DNA from: Streptococcus sp. 'caviae'
GTDB taxonomy: Bacteria; Bacillota; Bacilli; Lactobacillales; Streptococcaceae
Assembly (NCBI RefSeq): GCF_001937065.1
Contig: NZ_MOWR01000012.1
Span: 1 to 44,343 of the forward strand
Length of the DNA stretch: 44,343 nucleotides
Direction of reading: 5' to 3'
Position numbers and translations under genes: made by a program. A model generated the notes under the pieces. That model saw nothing but the letters and a program-made list of their open reading frames with translations. It was not told where the DNA came from and did not search any database. Below are positions 1 through 7,845 of this stretch, piece by piece; position 1 is the first letter of the stretch, and the number at the start of each line of letters is the position of its first letter.

Positions 1-73
1 ATAAGGATTTAATTGACTCTCCGATTTGTCGTAACTCATAGATTTGAATCTTGCTTTCATAGCTTAATTTCAT
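1..73 (-). CDS. IS3-family transposase OrfA, N-terminal part (cut by window edge)
   Basis: Reading the minus strand from the ATG at 73 gives MKLSYESKIQIYELRQIGES and continues to the window edge. This is the usual start of OrfA, the helix-turn-helix protein of IS150-like IS3 elements, which binds DNA and is made together with OrfB by frameshifting. Only about 24 codons are present, so it cannot be said whether the element is intact. The terminal repeat lies just upstream of the start (104-127). The assignment rests on the N-terminal pattern and the neighbouring repeat, not on a search. Confidence 0.7.
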   Translation of the reverse strand, partial: MKLSYESKIQIYELRQIGESIKSL

Positions 74-80
74 AAAAATA

Positions 81-127
81 GCACCCCAATCGTTAGATTT
101 TACGTCTAACTTTTGGGGTGCGGTTCA
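81..127. repeat. Terminal inverted repeat and hairpin of the IS3-family element
   Basis: The arms GCACCCCAA..GTTAGA (81-97) and TCTAAC..TTGGGGTGC (105-121) form a hairpin just ahead of the transposase start. Read on the minus strand, the outer end starts TGAACCGCACCCC, which has the look of an IS150-type terminal repeat. Such hairpins can limit transcription entering the element from outside. The exact boundary and any target duplication cannot be set because the other end lies outside the window. Confidence 0.6.
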
Positions 128-250
128 ATAGGAGGAGTTTTTCATTATTTTTAAGAATGGCTGAGCTTCTCTTTAAACATATTTTTGACTGCCGGCACCT
201 ACTGACAGGCTTCCGGCAGCGGGTCTGTTTTTGGGACAAGTCTCTTTGCT

Positions 251-1528
251 TTAGTTCAATTGGTCAAAAATAGATGCAAAGTCCGTTTTAATCGCATCAA
301 AGCTGACCGTCAGCTCTTCCCGCGTCCGATTATTTTTAATGGTTACCTGGCCGGTTTCAACTTCACTTTCGCCAAGCGTAATAACCGTTTTCGCCTTAAA
401 AGCATCCGCTGACTTAAACTGAGCCTTAATTTTACGGCCAAGATAATCACGCTCCGCAGCAAAACCTTGTTCACGCAGTGCTTGAACAAGCTCCAATGCT
501 TTAGCATTAACACTGCTTCCAAGAACAGCTACATACACATCTAAGCTGTCATCCAGCGGCAGCTTAATGCCTTGTTTTTCAAGAACCAAAAGCAAACGTT
601 CCAAGCCAAGTCCAAAGCCAAAACCAGCTGTTGCAGGACCGCCAAAATATTCAACCAAGCCATCATAGCGCCCGCCCGCACAGATGGTCAGTTCAGATTT
701 ATCAACGGTCGTGATAAATTCAAAAATCGTATGGTTATAGTAATCCAGTCCGCGCACCATGTTGGTATCAATGATATACGGAATCCCAAGCGCTTCAAGC
801 ATCTCCCGCACTGCCGCAAAGTGCTCCTGCGATTCCTCATCCAAGTAATCCAGAATGGAAGGAGCATTTTCAACAGCAGCCTTGTCTTCTTTTTCCTTAG
901 AATCCAGCACGCGCAGCGGATTTTCTTCCAAACGGCGCTGAGAATCCTTAGAAAGACTGTCTTTCATCGGTGTCAGATAATCAATCAAGGCCTGCCGATA
1001 GGCTTTGCGGCTCTCGCTATTACCCAGACTGTTAAGGTGCAAAACAACATCCTTAATCCCCAGCTCAGCAAACAGCTGATAGGCCATGGCAATGGTTTCC
1101 ACATCAGTCGCCGGATTACTGGAACCAAAACACTCTACACCAATCTGGTGAAATTCCCGCAGGCGGCCGGCCTGAGGGCGTTCATAGCGAAACATGGAGC
1201 CAATATAAAATACTTTCACAGGTTTTTGAACTTCTGGTGCGAACAGCTTATTTTCCACATAAGAGCGCACAACCGGAGCAGTGCCTTCCGGACGAAGGGT
1301 GATGTGACGGTCCCCCTTATCGTGGAAATCATACATTTCCTTGGTTACAATATCAGTCGTATCACCAACAGAGCGGCTGATGACTTCATAGTGCTCAAAC
1401 ATCGGTGTCCTAATCTCACCGTAGTGATACTTCTTAAAGGTTTCACGCGCAAAATTCTCCACATACTGCCATCTGGCGGTTTCTTTAGGCAAAATATCCT
1501 GCGTTCCCTTAGGTTTTTGAAGTTTCAT
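251..1528 (-). CDS. hisS: Histidine--tRNA ligase
   Basis: This cytosolic class II aminoacyl-tRNA synthetase charges tRNA-His with histidine. The 425 residues match the usual bacterial length. Visible motifs are the N-terminal [10 protein letters not shown], motif 2 around [19 protein letters not shown], the histidine-specific segment MVRGLDYYN, the glycine-rich [12 protein letters not shown] motif 3, and the C-terminal anticodon-binding domain (about residues 325-425). It is transcribed divergently from rpmF. In many streptococci aspS follows hisS; here the sequence downstream is the end of an IS3-family element, so either the pair is interrupted or aspS lies beyond the window. I saw no T-box motif in the leader. 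The product is very certain. Confidence 0.97.
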   Translation of the reverse strand: MKLQKPKGTQDILPKETARWQYVENFARETFKKYHYGEIRTPMFEHYEVISRSVGDTTDIVTKEMYDFHDKGDRHITLRPEGTAPVVRSYVENKLFAPEVQKPVKVFYIGSMFRYERPQAGRLREFHQIGVECFGSSNPATDVETIAMAYQLFAELGIKDVVLHLNSLGNSESRKAYRQALIDYLTPMKDSLSKDSQRRLEENPLRVLDSKEKEDKAAVENAPSILDYLDEESQEHFAAVREMLEALGIPYIIDTNMVRGLDYYNHTIFEFITTVDKSELTICAGGRYDGLVEYFGGPATAGFGFGLGLERLLLVLEKQGIKLPLDDSLDVYVAVLGSSVNAKALELVQALREQGFAAERDYLGRKIKAQFKSADAFKAKTVITLGESEVETGQVTIKNNRTREELTVSFDAIKTDFASIFDQLN

Positions 1529-1876
1529 ATTTTATGATACAAAAGGCAGCAAGCCTCAGCCAAAATAGAAAGGCGGCAGAAATCCTGATTTCCCAGACAC
1601 CTTATCTTTTTCGCCCAGCGCTCAGCCTGTGTTTAAGTCCAACACAAAGGCTTTTTGCCTCTTGTCCTTCCTTTCTATACAGATAAAATTCTTATCTATT
1701 TTACCATTTTTTAAGCTATTTTTGGAAGATAGCAGAGCTTTTTTCTAAAAAAACTGTCAAGTAACTTTACTTTACAAAAATCTTTTGATATACTGTTAAA
1801 GTTGACGCAAGTCATATTAACCCAAAAAATGAATACGGGCTAAAGAGCCCTTTATATCTTATGGAGGAAAGAAAAA
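1529..1876. other. hisS-rpmF divergent intergenic region with hisS leader hairpins
   Basis: These 348 bases carry no gene. On the hisS side a hairpin spans 1624-1652, with arms AGCCT.TGTGTT and AACACA.GGCT when read on the minus strand, and a small GAAATC/GATTTC hairpin lies near 1583-1596. The T-box consensus and a clear ORF are absent. The structure suggests a roughly 150-nt structured leader for hisS, but its role is unknown. Confidence 0.4.
1766..1794 (+). promoter_or_regulatory. Likely sigma-A promoter for rpmF-rpmG
   Basis: TTTACT at 1766-1771 and TATACT at 1789-1794 are separated by 17 bp, a good vegetative promoter for the ribosomal protein pair that begins 82 bp downstream. Confidence 0.6.
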
Positions 1877-2059
1877 ATGGCAGTACCTGCACGTCGCACG
1901 TCAAAAGCGAAAAAAAACAAACGCCGCACACATTACAATTTGACAGCTCCAGCTGTGAAATTTGACGAAACTACCGGAGATTACTCACGTTCTCACCGTG
2001 TATCCCTCAAAGGATACTACAAAGGACGTAAAATCGCCAAAGCTAAGGCTGCGGAATAA
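1877..2059 (+). CDS. rpmF: Large ribosomal subunit protein bL32
   Basis: This is a 60-residue basic protein of the 50S subunit. It begins [20 protein letters not shown], the standard bL32 N-terminus, and runs the usual length. A strong ribosome site, GGAGG, lies at 1863-1867. It is transcribed with rpmG 16 bp downstream. The zinc-binding cysteines found in some bL32 proteins are absent, as in many streptococcal forms. Confidence 0.96.
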   Translation: MAVPARRTSKAKKNKRRTHYNLTAPAVKFDETTGDYSRSHRVSLKGYYKGRKIAKAKAAE

Positions 2060-2075
2060 TTAGAAGGGAGATACC

Positions 2076-2225
2076 ATGCGCGTAAATATTACACTTGAAC
2101 ACAAAGAATCTGGTGAACGCTTGTACCTTACTTCAAAAAACAAACGCAACACCCCAGACCGTCTGCAATTAAAAAAATACTCACCAAAATTGCGCAAACA
2201 CGTGATTTTTACGGAAGTAAAATAA
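2076..2225 (+). CDS. rpmG: Large ribosomal subunit protein bL33
   Basis: The 49-codon gene reads [20 protein letters not shown] and ends in FTEVK. It lies directly behind rpmF with its own AAGGGAG ribosome site at 2064-2070 and is too short for many ORF callers. The protein has no cysteines, so it is the zinc-independent (C-minus) type of bL33. The 3' end of rpmG is a reported integration site for streptococcal mobile elements, which matters because accessory genes start right after it. Confidence 0.95.
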   Translation: MRVNITLEHKESGERLYLTSKNKRNTPDRLQLKKYSPKLRKHVIFTEVK

Positions 2226-2237
2226 GACAACATACAG

Positions 2238-2274
2238 AAAGCCCTTGAAATTAATGTTTCAAAGGCTTTTTTAT
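2238..2274 (+). terminator. Rho-independent terminator of rpmF-rpmG
   Basis: The arms AAAGCCcTTGAAA and TTTCAAAGGCTTT are followed by a T-run, 13 bp after the rpmG stop codon. Confidence 0.9.
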
Positions 2275-2408
2275 TTTGATTTTTGCAAAATAACTGAATT
2301 TTAACTGATTAAGATAATCAAGTGATTATTTCAGCAAAAATAACTAAACCGCAAGGTAAAGCTGTTTGTTGTAAGACAAGCCATTCCCCCATTAACTTTT
2401 AAAGCAAA

Positions 2409-3329
2409 CTACTTAAAGTTTCTTTGATAAGTTGCTCCAAGATTCTGCAGTCTAGCAATGCGGTCATTTTTTGAGGGATGACTACTAGATAAAGAAGCAA
2501 AAAGCCCCTGTGCTCCTGAAGCATCAATAGTATCCAAAAGAATACAAAGATCATTACCATAACCAAGACGGTAAGCAAATTCATCAGCTTCATATTCATT
2601 TGCTCTACTGGATTTCATTACAAATAGAATGCCAATCCAAGTCCATAGTTTAGTCAGACTAACTACCACTGCTGTTATTAATAAATGATAAATCGTTGAA
2701 ATAAGAGCGACAATTGCGCCTTCTTGGCCGCCAGCTAATGATGATATCGTGTGAAAAATAAAATGAAATAAATCAATAGCCAATCTGATGAATATGATTA
2801 TACCTGAAATAATCATATTCCCAACAGAAACGACAAGGATCAAATCCGTATCTTTATGTGCCAAATGTCCAAATTCGTGTGCAAGAATTGCCTTGATTTG
2901 ACTTTCTGGAACAGATAATAACCCTTCAGTAATGCAAATCGTTTTGCGACCGGTTGCAAAAGCATTTGGAGCTTCGTCTTCATTCATAAATAGTTGAATA
3001 TCCTCAGGAATTGAAGTGTCCATAGCTCTTGCCTTAGTGTAGACTTCTTGAAAAAGAGGTTCAATGTAATTACTATATTCAACTCTCTTAATGGGTTTAC
3101 AACCCGTTTGCAGTCTAAGAATCCATTCTCCTATTGGTGACAAGGCAATGAACATTGATACAGCATACAAGGCTAAAGCCAAAAAGAAAGATTGTATAAA
3201 GTTTATTTGACTATCACTAAACATTACTTGGATAATGATAGCAATAATAAACACATTAAGCGCTAAATAGATAAGAACAGGGATATTTGATTTCCGCGAC
3301 ATCCTTTTGATAAAGTTAATTAAATACAT
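2409..3329 (-). CDS. htpX: HtpX-like M48 family membrane metalloprotease
   Basis: This 306-residue membrane protein has the zinc-protease motif HEFGH at residues 151-155 and the third-ligand segment NEYEADEFAYRLG further on. Two hydrophobic segments lie at about 18-36 and 47-66, and two more follow the active site near 163-185 and 195-222. HtpX proteases sit in the cytoplasmic membrane with the active site in the cytosol and degrade misfolded membrane proteins. A GAGAGGAAG ribosome site precedes the ATG. Its position between rpmG and IS debris suggests an accessory copy rather than the housekeeping htpX; whether a second copy exists elsewhere cannot be seen here. Confidence 0.88.
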   Translation of the reverse strand: MYLINFIKRMSRKSNIPVLIYLALNVFIIAIIIQVMFSDSQINFIQSFFLALALYAVSMFIALSPIGEWILRLQTGCKPIKRVEYSNYIEPLFQEVYTKARAMDTSIPEDIQLFMNEDEAPNAFATGRKTICITEGLLSVPESQIKAILAHEFGHLAHKDTDLILVVSVGNMIISGIIIFIRLAIDLFHFIFHTISSLAGGQEGAIVALISTIYHLLITAVVVSLTKLWTWIGILFVMKSSRANEYEADEFAYRLGYGNDLCILLDTIDASGAQGLFASLSSSHPSKNDRIARLQNLGATYQRNFK

Positions 3330-3410
3330 TAAAACTTCCTCTCGGACATAATACTACCGTTGAATATTACAATGATTACCCTACTATATTAATAGTAAAG
3401 ATATTATATC

Positions 3411-3680
3411 ATGTTGAGATTAAAATACAACATTCCCATAAATTTAAAAGCTTTGATATCAGCTACAGCAAATAAAAATACTTTAGAAACTCCATTGAAA
3501 TCCATTTACTTTGGGAGTTTGAAGACTGAGATGTTTTATGGTTACGAATCCACTTTTAAAACGATTGACCAATTGAAACAAGCTATTTCAAACTACATCG
3601 ATTACTGCAACAACAAACAAATCAAAACAAAATTAAAAGGACTTAGTCCTGTACAATACAGAATTAAATCCTTTCAATAA
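3411..3680 (+). pseudogene. IS3-family transposase OrfB, C-terminal remnant
   Basis: From about residue 17 onward this frame matches the C-terminal end of IS861/IS150-type OrfB (DDE transposase): FGSLKTEMFYG, then NYIDYCNNKQIKTKLKGLSP and a VQYRIKSF ending. This stretch holds the last catalytic glutamate region; the DDE core upstream is missing, and the first residues look like unrelated sequence read in frame. It is a 5'-truncated, inactive relic, followed by the element's right terminal repeat. Confidence 0.85.
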
Positions 3681-3687
3681 TATTTCT

Positions 3688-3712
3688 TGTCCAACTTTTC
3701 GGGGTCAGTACA
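3688..3712. repeat. Right terminal inverted repeat of an IS3-family element
   Basis: The sequence TGTCCAACTTTTCGGGGTCA, followed by GTACA, is typical of IS861-like ends and lies 8 bp after the OrfB remnant stop. No matching left end is seen upstream, which fits a deletion. The end differs from the repeat at 104-127, so two different IS3-type elements have been here. Confidence 0.7.
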
Positions 3713-3826
3713 GGGTCGGTACAAAACTAGAGTGTTTTTTATTGATTAAAAATCAAAAAGTAAATTCTTAACACAATATAACACTTCTACAACAAGTAAT
3801 AAATTCAACTAAAAATTGATAGAGAT

Positions 3827-4405
3827 TTACTTATAAAAATCCGTCATTAGATTATTTAAGTCAGTTTTTAAAACAATCTGTCTATTTTGAGTTAATTGAC
3901 ATTTTCCTTCATGAATTAGTTTTTCTAATATCTTTTCTCCTAATGCTCCGCCAATATGAAATTTTCTTTCAGAAAAATCTAAACATAATTTTATATTAGA
4001 ATTGGGCTGATAGCCCAGCCATTGCTGCATAGCATTACTTCCTGCTTGAGTTAAAGAGTAGTTAATAGGGGATTCTTGTTTCATTAATTTATTTTGAATA
4101 AACCACTCAAATATTGTAACTCCTGCTTTTCCTGCCAAATGGTGTAAACATGTTCGTGCTTGGCCAAGCTTAATTGCTTGAGGACGTCTGGCTAGTTTTT
4201 CAATGGCTAGTCTTCCTTGCTTTGTGATGGAGACATTATTATTTAATTTATAATAAACCTGCCCGTAGAAGTTAAATAAGACTATTTCAGGACTAGCTTT
4301 TAAAAAAGTAACTTCATTTTTCGACAAAGAATGCCCTAGAATTCTTTCAATCTCAATTTGAGTTAGAAAACGATTAGCTGATAAAACCGAAATAATTTGT
4401 GACAT
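3827..4405 (-). CDS. ArsR-related winged-helix regulator
   Basis: This 192-residue protein is unlike short ArsR proteins. Its C-terminal half follows the pattern of a larger ArsR subfamily: GQARTCLHHLAGKAGV near residue 80 and CLDFSERKFHIGGALGEKIL near residue 142. The N-terminal 60 residues would be the DNA-binding winged helix, with VYYKL as a probable wing strand, but they are divergent. It lies 38 bp downstream of a second ArsR-type regulator on the same strand, so the two are probably co-transcribed, and both are divergent from an MFS exporter. Ligand unknown. The ribosome site is weak and far from the ATG, so translation may depend on coupling. Confidence 0.6.
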   Translation of the reverse strand: MSQIISVLSANRFLTQIEIERILGHSLSKNEVTFLKASPEIVLFNFYGQVYYKLNNNVSITKQGRLAIEKLARRPQAIKLGQARTCLHHLAGKAGVTIFEWFIQNKLMKQESPINYSLTQAGSNAMQQWLGYQPNSNIKLCLDFSERKFHIGGALGEKILEKLIHEGKCQLTQNRQIVLKTDLNNLMTDFYK

Positions 4406-4443
4406 TGATATAGTAATTCACCACCTTTTTAATGAGTAAAGCT

Positions 4444-5541
4444 TCAATTCTTAAAGAATTGGTAAAAGTTTGGCATTAGTTGTGTAACGAGCTGTGTTGG
4501 CTCATAAAGGACGAATTTTTTCGCTTTTTTAGTGGTTAGTAATTTTGCTTCCTTTAAAATTTGCAGATGTCTGGACACGCTGGAATTACTCATTAATAAA
4601 ATTTGAGCCAAAGATTTTGTTGTACTGGGTTTATCAATGACATAATTCATAATTTGTAAGCGGACAGGATCACTTAAAGCTTTAAAAATAGTAATCAAAT
4701 TTTCCGGTGTGGCGTTATAGTAACTTGACTGCTCAGTAATATCATAAGTAATGGCAAGCCCTCGGTCGAAAGTTTCAACAAAGAGGTGAGGCCAAATAAA
4801 ATAACTTGGTAATAACATGATAGTGTCACTGTCCTTTAGCTGGATTTCTTGATCAAACGGCTTAATAATGACCAGCTCATCCTCTTTCCAATGGATGCGG
4901 TCAACCTGTAAATGATTAAACATTTCGATTAAACCGTTTCTTCTTAAAAAAGAAGATTGCTTCTGAATTTCATCTAGCAGTTTCTGCTGAATGGCTTTCT
5001 CTTTCCAAGTATTATCAAATATTTCTCGTCTATACCAATCGATAAAGGAGAAAAGTCGTTGGTAGACATCAGAAGCATCCTTTTTTAAATCCTTAAGCAG
5101 CTGCTTATCGTTACTCAATGAGAAATCCTTCCACTCCAGTCCTTTTGCTAATGTCGGAATGAAGGAATTTTCTCGGTCACTGGTTACTTTTTCCAAATGC
5201 TCAATTAGCTGAGCAGCAGGCAAGTCACTAAGAAATTTCTTTAGATTTTGTATCTCTTCTTCAATCGTTGTTGCATGATAGCGAAAATCGCAAAGCAAGA
5301 TAGGAGAAACACCGAGTTCATAAAAGAGTTGAAAATAGTGAAGGTTCTCATAGAAATCGTCTGTCAATCTGTCTTGTATCTCAATGACCCAATCAATATT
5401 TGTACCATGGTGACGGGGATTTAATAAGACATGTAAACTTCTAAACAATTCATTGAGCGGAGAATAGACAAATTGTATTCTTTGCGTCAATGTTTCGTCT
5501 GTTTTCCGAGCATAATTACTAAATTGAACTGTAATAGCCAA
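4444..5541 (-). CDS. Large ArsR-family regulator with C-terminal helix-turn-helix
   Basis: The protein has 365 residues: an N-terminal domain of about 250 residues without a recognised motif, then an ArsR-type DNA-binding domain (about 275-355) with IFKALSDPVRLQIMNYVID and the recognition helix SNSSVSRHLQILKEAKLL. The arrangement matches a group of long ArsR-like regulators in Firmicutes and actinobacteria. It is divergent from the MFS gene, sharing about 90 bp of promoter region, so it probably controls that exporter. A decayed paralogue of part of this gene is at 20080-20178. Confidence 0.75.
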   Translation of the reverse strand: MAITVQFSNYARKTDETLTQRIQFVYSPLNELFRSLHVLLNPRHHGTNIDWVIEIQDRLTDDFYENLHYFQLFYELGVSPILLCDFRYHATTIEEEIQNLKKFLSDLPAAQLIEHLEKVTSDRENSFIPTLAKGLEWKDFSLSNDKQLLKDLKKDASDVYQRLFSFIDWYRREIFDNTWKEKAIQQKLLDEIQKQSSFLRRNGLIEMFNHLQVDRIHWKEDELVIIKPFDQEIQLKDSDTIMLLPSYFIWPHLFVETFDRGLAITYDITEQSSYYNATPENLITIFKALSDPVRLQIMNYVIDKPSTTKSLAQILLMSNSSVSRHLQILKEAKLLTTKKAKKFVLYEPTQLVTQLMPNFYQFFKN

Positions 5542-5580
5542 ATGTTATCCCTCCAAACGATTCGATATTTCTAGGAATGA

Positions 5581-5609
5581 TTGATTATTGGTTGTTTTCA
5601 TTGTATCAT
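5581..5609 (+). promoter_or_regulatory. Likely promoter of the MFS exporter gene
   Basis: TTGATT (5581-5586) and TATCAT (5604-5609) with a 17-bp spacer sit between the divergent ArsR gene and the exporter. No clean palindrome is visible, so the operator is not assigned. Confidence 0.55.
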
Positions 5610-5632
5610 AAACAGCGTTGAAGGAGGTAAAT

Positions 5633-6985
5633 ATGAACAGAAGTTTACAAGATTCATTGATAACAGTTATTGCAGGTATGGGGATGCTGCTTTCCACTTT
5701 AGACACGGGCATCATCAATGTCGCCCTATCTTTTCTGACGGGAGAATTCCAAACGACAACTAACATTGCATCGTTTACAATAACCGGCTATACTTTAGCA
5801 TTAGCTAGCTCTATCCTGCCTTTAGGGGTATTAAGCGATAAATTTGGAAAGTTAAAGATTTCCTACTTAGGATTTGTACTTTTTGGACTGAGTTCACTAT
5901 TTTGTGGGTTTGCTAATAGTGTAGAATGGCTTATTATCGGACGGATTATTCAAGGAATAGGAGCGGCGGCCTTGCAAGCTACTTCAGCAGCTCTGATTAC
6001 TACTTTAGTCTCTGAAGAAAGCCAAAACAGCTCTATCAGCATTTTAGGCGTTATGATTGGCTTAGGGCCTGTCCTTGGCCCGTCTTTAGGAGGTATATTA
6101 CTTTCTTTAAATCTCTGGCGCTTTATCTTTTGGCTAAATGTTCCTTTTGCAATCCTCGCAATAATATGCAATCACTACCTTCTTAACAAGGTCTCCGAAG
6201 AGACTAGTAAACGGACATTAGATACTCTTGGAACAGTAGTCAATGCTACCGCACTAGTTTGCCTTTTATTAGGATTGTCTTTGTTAAGTAAATCTAATCT
6301 GTTAGTAGTTAGTCTTATCTTAATCATATCCGGCCTGTTCCTCGGAATCATCTTTTACCATGTGGAATTTAGGAATAAACAGGCACTTGTTGATGTTGAG
6401 GGATTAAAAAACAACCCACAAGTAATCTCCTATTTTTTTCAAACGGTCGCCTTTGGTTTTGCTTCTGCAATGATATTTTTACTGCCTCCCTTTATTTTTG
6501 AACAGTTATATCATTTAGGAGTGGGGCAGACTGGCTTTCTTGTGCTAGGCGCACCAGCAGGATTAGTAATCTTTTCAAGATTATCAGGGAAGTACAATGA
6601 CGGCAGCAAAAATAAAGCCTTTAGCCATTTAGGTCTCGGAATTATTATTGTTTCTTTGCTTTTCCTCCTATTTCTCACTCCTAACTGGCCTTATTTCTTC
6701 TTAACTTTAGGATTGTTTATTTATGGTATTGGCGGAGGATACTTTCAGCCTGCCAATATTGCTAGTATTATGCAAGCTAGTCCTATGGAGATGCAAGGCA
6801 GCACGGGAGCTTTACAGCGAATGGTACAAAATGTTGCCATTTCAGCTGGTTCAGCAGTTGGATCAACCTGTTTAAATCTTTGGTCAAACAATCTATTATT
6901 AGCCACTCGGATTGGATGGGGAATTACATTAGTACTAGTTATTATGAGTTTAAAGAACATAATTTTTTCAAAACACAATAATTGA
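5633..6985 (+). CDS. MFS drug exporter, DHA2 type
   Basis: This integral membrane protein of 450 residues has an early acidic TLDTGIINVALSFL segment (like the DHA2 motif), the loop motif LSDKFGKLK after helix 2, and GxxxGPxxGG-like GLGPVLGPSLGG in helix 5, a signature of proton-driven antiporters. It probably has 14 helices, the DHA2 norm. The start at 5633 is chosen because AAGGAGGTAA lies 3 bp upstream; the earlier TTG at 5618 is inside that site's leader. It is divergent from two ArsR-like regulators, which suggests inducible efflux. Substrate unknown. Confidence 0.88.
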   Translation: MNRSLQDSLITVIAGMGMLLSTLDTGIINVALSFLTGEFQTTTNIASFTITGYTLALASSILPLGVLSDKFGKLKISYLGFVLFGLSSLFCGFANSVEWLIIGRIIQGIGAAALQATSAALITTLVSEESQNSSISILGVMIGLGPVLGPSLGGILLSLNLWRFIFWLNVPFAILAIICNHYLLNKVSEETSKRTLDTLGTVVNATALVCLLLGLSLLSKSNLLVVSLILIISGLFLGIIFYHVEFRNKQALVDVEGLKNNPQVISYFFQTVAFGFASAMIFLLPPFIFEQLYHLGVGQTGFLVLGAPAGLVIFSRLSGKYNDGSKNKAFSHLGLGIIIVSLLFLLFLTPNWPYFFLTLGLFIYGIGGGYFQPANIASIMQASPMEMQGSTGALQRMVQNVAISAGSAVGSTCLNLWSNNLLLATRIGWGITLVLVIMSLKNIIFSKHNN

Positions 6986-6990
6986 CTATA

Positions 6991-7029
6991 AAAAAGATTT
7001 CAGTGACTACTTACTGAAATCTTTTTTAT
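6991..7029. terminator. Bidirectional terminator between MFS gene and mazF
   Basis: The arms AAAAGATTTCAGT and ACTGAAATCTTTT are perfect and flanked by A and T runs, so it can stop transcription from both converging genes. A related hairpin is present in the decayed copy at 20185-20226. Confidence 0.88.
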
Positions 7030-7035
7030 ATATAA

Positions 7036-7368
7036 TTACCCCTTTTCAAACAATACTTTCACACGAGCTAACAAGCTACTCAATAACCCATCTGAAACAT
7101 TTTCGATATACCGATAGTCTCTAGCATTGAAATCTATCGTCACCAACTGGTCGAGTAAAACTTTACCTGTTGTTTCGGTATCTTTCAGAAGAACATAAAA
7201 GGGGTAATCTCTTTTGGTATTGCTGATAGGGGCAAAAATAGCAATGTTAGAATACTTCGTAACAACGCTATGGCTTAAGCAAATATAAGGACGATAGCCT
7301 TTTTGTTCATGACCTTGTTTAGGGTCAAGGTTAATTTTAATAATAGTCCCTTGCTTGATACTTACCAT
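7036..7368 (-). CDS. mazF: MazF/PemK-family endoribonuclease toxin
   Basis: The 110-residue protein starts with GTIIKINLDPKQGHEQKGYRPYICLS, the standard MazF beta-barrel start with the G-x-E-x-x-G-x-R-P pattern, and continues with IAIFAPISNTKRDYPFYV. MazF enzymes cut mRNA at short sequences and stop growth when the antitoxin is lost. Its start overlaps the end of the upstream mazE-like gene by 7 bp, the usual coupling of antitoxin and toxin. It appears complete. A decayed mazF copy lies at 20228-20440. Confidence 0.92.
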   Translation of the reverse strand: MVSIKQGTIIKINLDPKQGHEQKGYRPYICLSHSVVTKYSNIAIFAPISNTKRDYPFYVLLKDTETTGKVLLDQLVTIDFNARDYRYIENVSDGLLSSLLARVKVLFEKG

Positions 7369-7607
7369 TGCTCATTACCAACACTTTCAAAAATGAATGG
7401 CGTTACAGAAACTGGCTCACCCTGATAATCTTTGAAAAGATCATCAACTGTTAATTCTGGGACTGTCGTTGCCTTTTTAAGAATAATCTTGTTCCCTGAC
7501 ACTTCATAATCAAGAATATCGTTGGTATGTAATTGTAGTTGCTGTACTAATTGTTTTGGAAGACGTATAGCTGAACTGTTCCCCCATTTATTAACTGTTA
7601 GTTGCAT
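7362..7607 (-). CDS. mazE: MazE-like antitoxin (AbrB/SpoVT DNA-binding fold)
   Basis: The protein has 81 residues. The N-terminus, with VNKWGNSSAIRLPKQLVQQL, is a swapped-hairpin AbrB-type DNA-binding domain; the acidic C-terminal part, with VDDLFKDYQG and ending GNEQW, should wrap the toxin. It probably neutralises MazF and represses the operon through the dyad at 7642-7665. A GGAGGTGG ribosome site lies just upstream. Confidence 0.92.
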   Translation of the reverse strand: MQLTVNKWGNSSAIRLPKQLVQQLQLHTNDILDYEVSGNKIILKKATTVPELTVDDLFKDYQGEPVSVTPFIFESVGNEQW

Positions 7608-7630
7608 AATGCCACCTCCTCTTTTTAAGC

Positions 7631-7665
7631 ATTATATCACAAAAGTATCATTTTGTATATACTTT
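7631..7665 (-). promoter_or_regulatory. mazEF promoter and candidate MazE operator
   Basis: Read on the minus strand, TATAAT lies at 7631-7636. An inverted repeat with arms AAAGTAT (7642-7648) and ATACTTT (7659-7665) covers the spacer and -35 area. This suits autorepression by MazE or MazEF. The -35 element itself is weak. Confidence 0.5.
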
Positions 7666-7673
7666 GAATTATA

Positions 7674-7771
7674 TCAACTCTTTTTATCTAATAGGTCTTG
7701 AGTATTCACGATGTATTGCGCTTTTTGGTACAAATCTTCAATTTCTAACTCACTAAGAAATAAGCTAAAAT
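7674..7771 (-). pseudogene. Short coding-like remnant, no start codon
   Basis: The minus-strand frame between two stops reads LFLSELEIEDLYQKAQYIVN then TQDLLDKKS. The composition looks protein-like (amphipathic, acidic), but there is no start codon and the terminator hairpin overlaps its beginning. It may be the last 30 codons of a lost mobile-element gene. I do not recognise the family. Confidence 0.25.
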
Positions 7772-7811
7772 AGACTTATCCTATAAAAGGAGGAAAAGTC
7801 TATTTTTTAGC
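7763..7811. terminator. Hairpin with T-run between mazE and the integrase gene
   Basis: The arms TAAAATAGACTT and AAGTCTATTTTTTA form a long, slightly imperfect stem just upstream of the integrase. It may end transcription entering from either side or protect the integrase gene from read-through. Confidence 0.6.
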
Positions 7812-7845
7812 CTAATTCGTGATTATCCGGTACGAAGGAGGCAAA

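Noticed and set aside
205..222. TCCGGCAGCGG shared with about 26650
   Set aside because: The 11-bp match has no flanking similarity and is too short to call a dispersed repeat.
180..222. CTGCCGG/CCGGCAG hairpin as hisS terminator
   Set aside because: The stem is plausible, but the loop is long and no T-run follows on the minus strand.
572..1537. 321-codon plus-strand ORF opposite hisS
   Set aside because: It is antisense to a certain gene, has no ribosome site and its composition is a reverse-frame shadow.
2160..2240. rpmG 3' end as a left attachment site with a matching repeat beyond the integrase
   Set aside because: I compared it by eye with 9115-9560 and saw no convincing direct repeat; kept only as a hypothesis.
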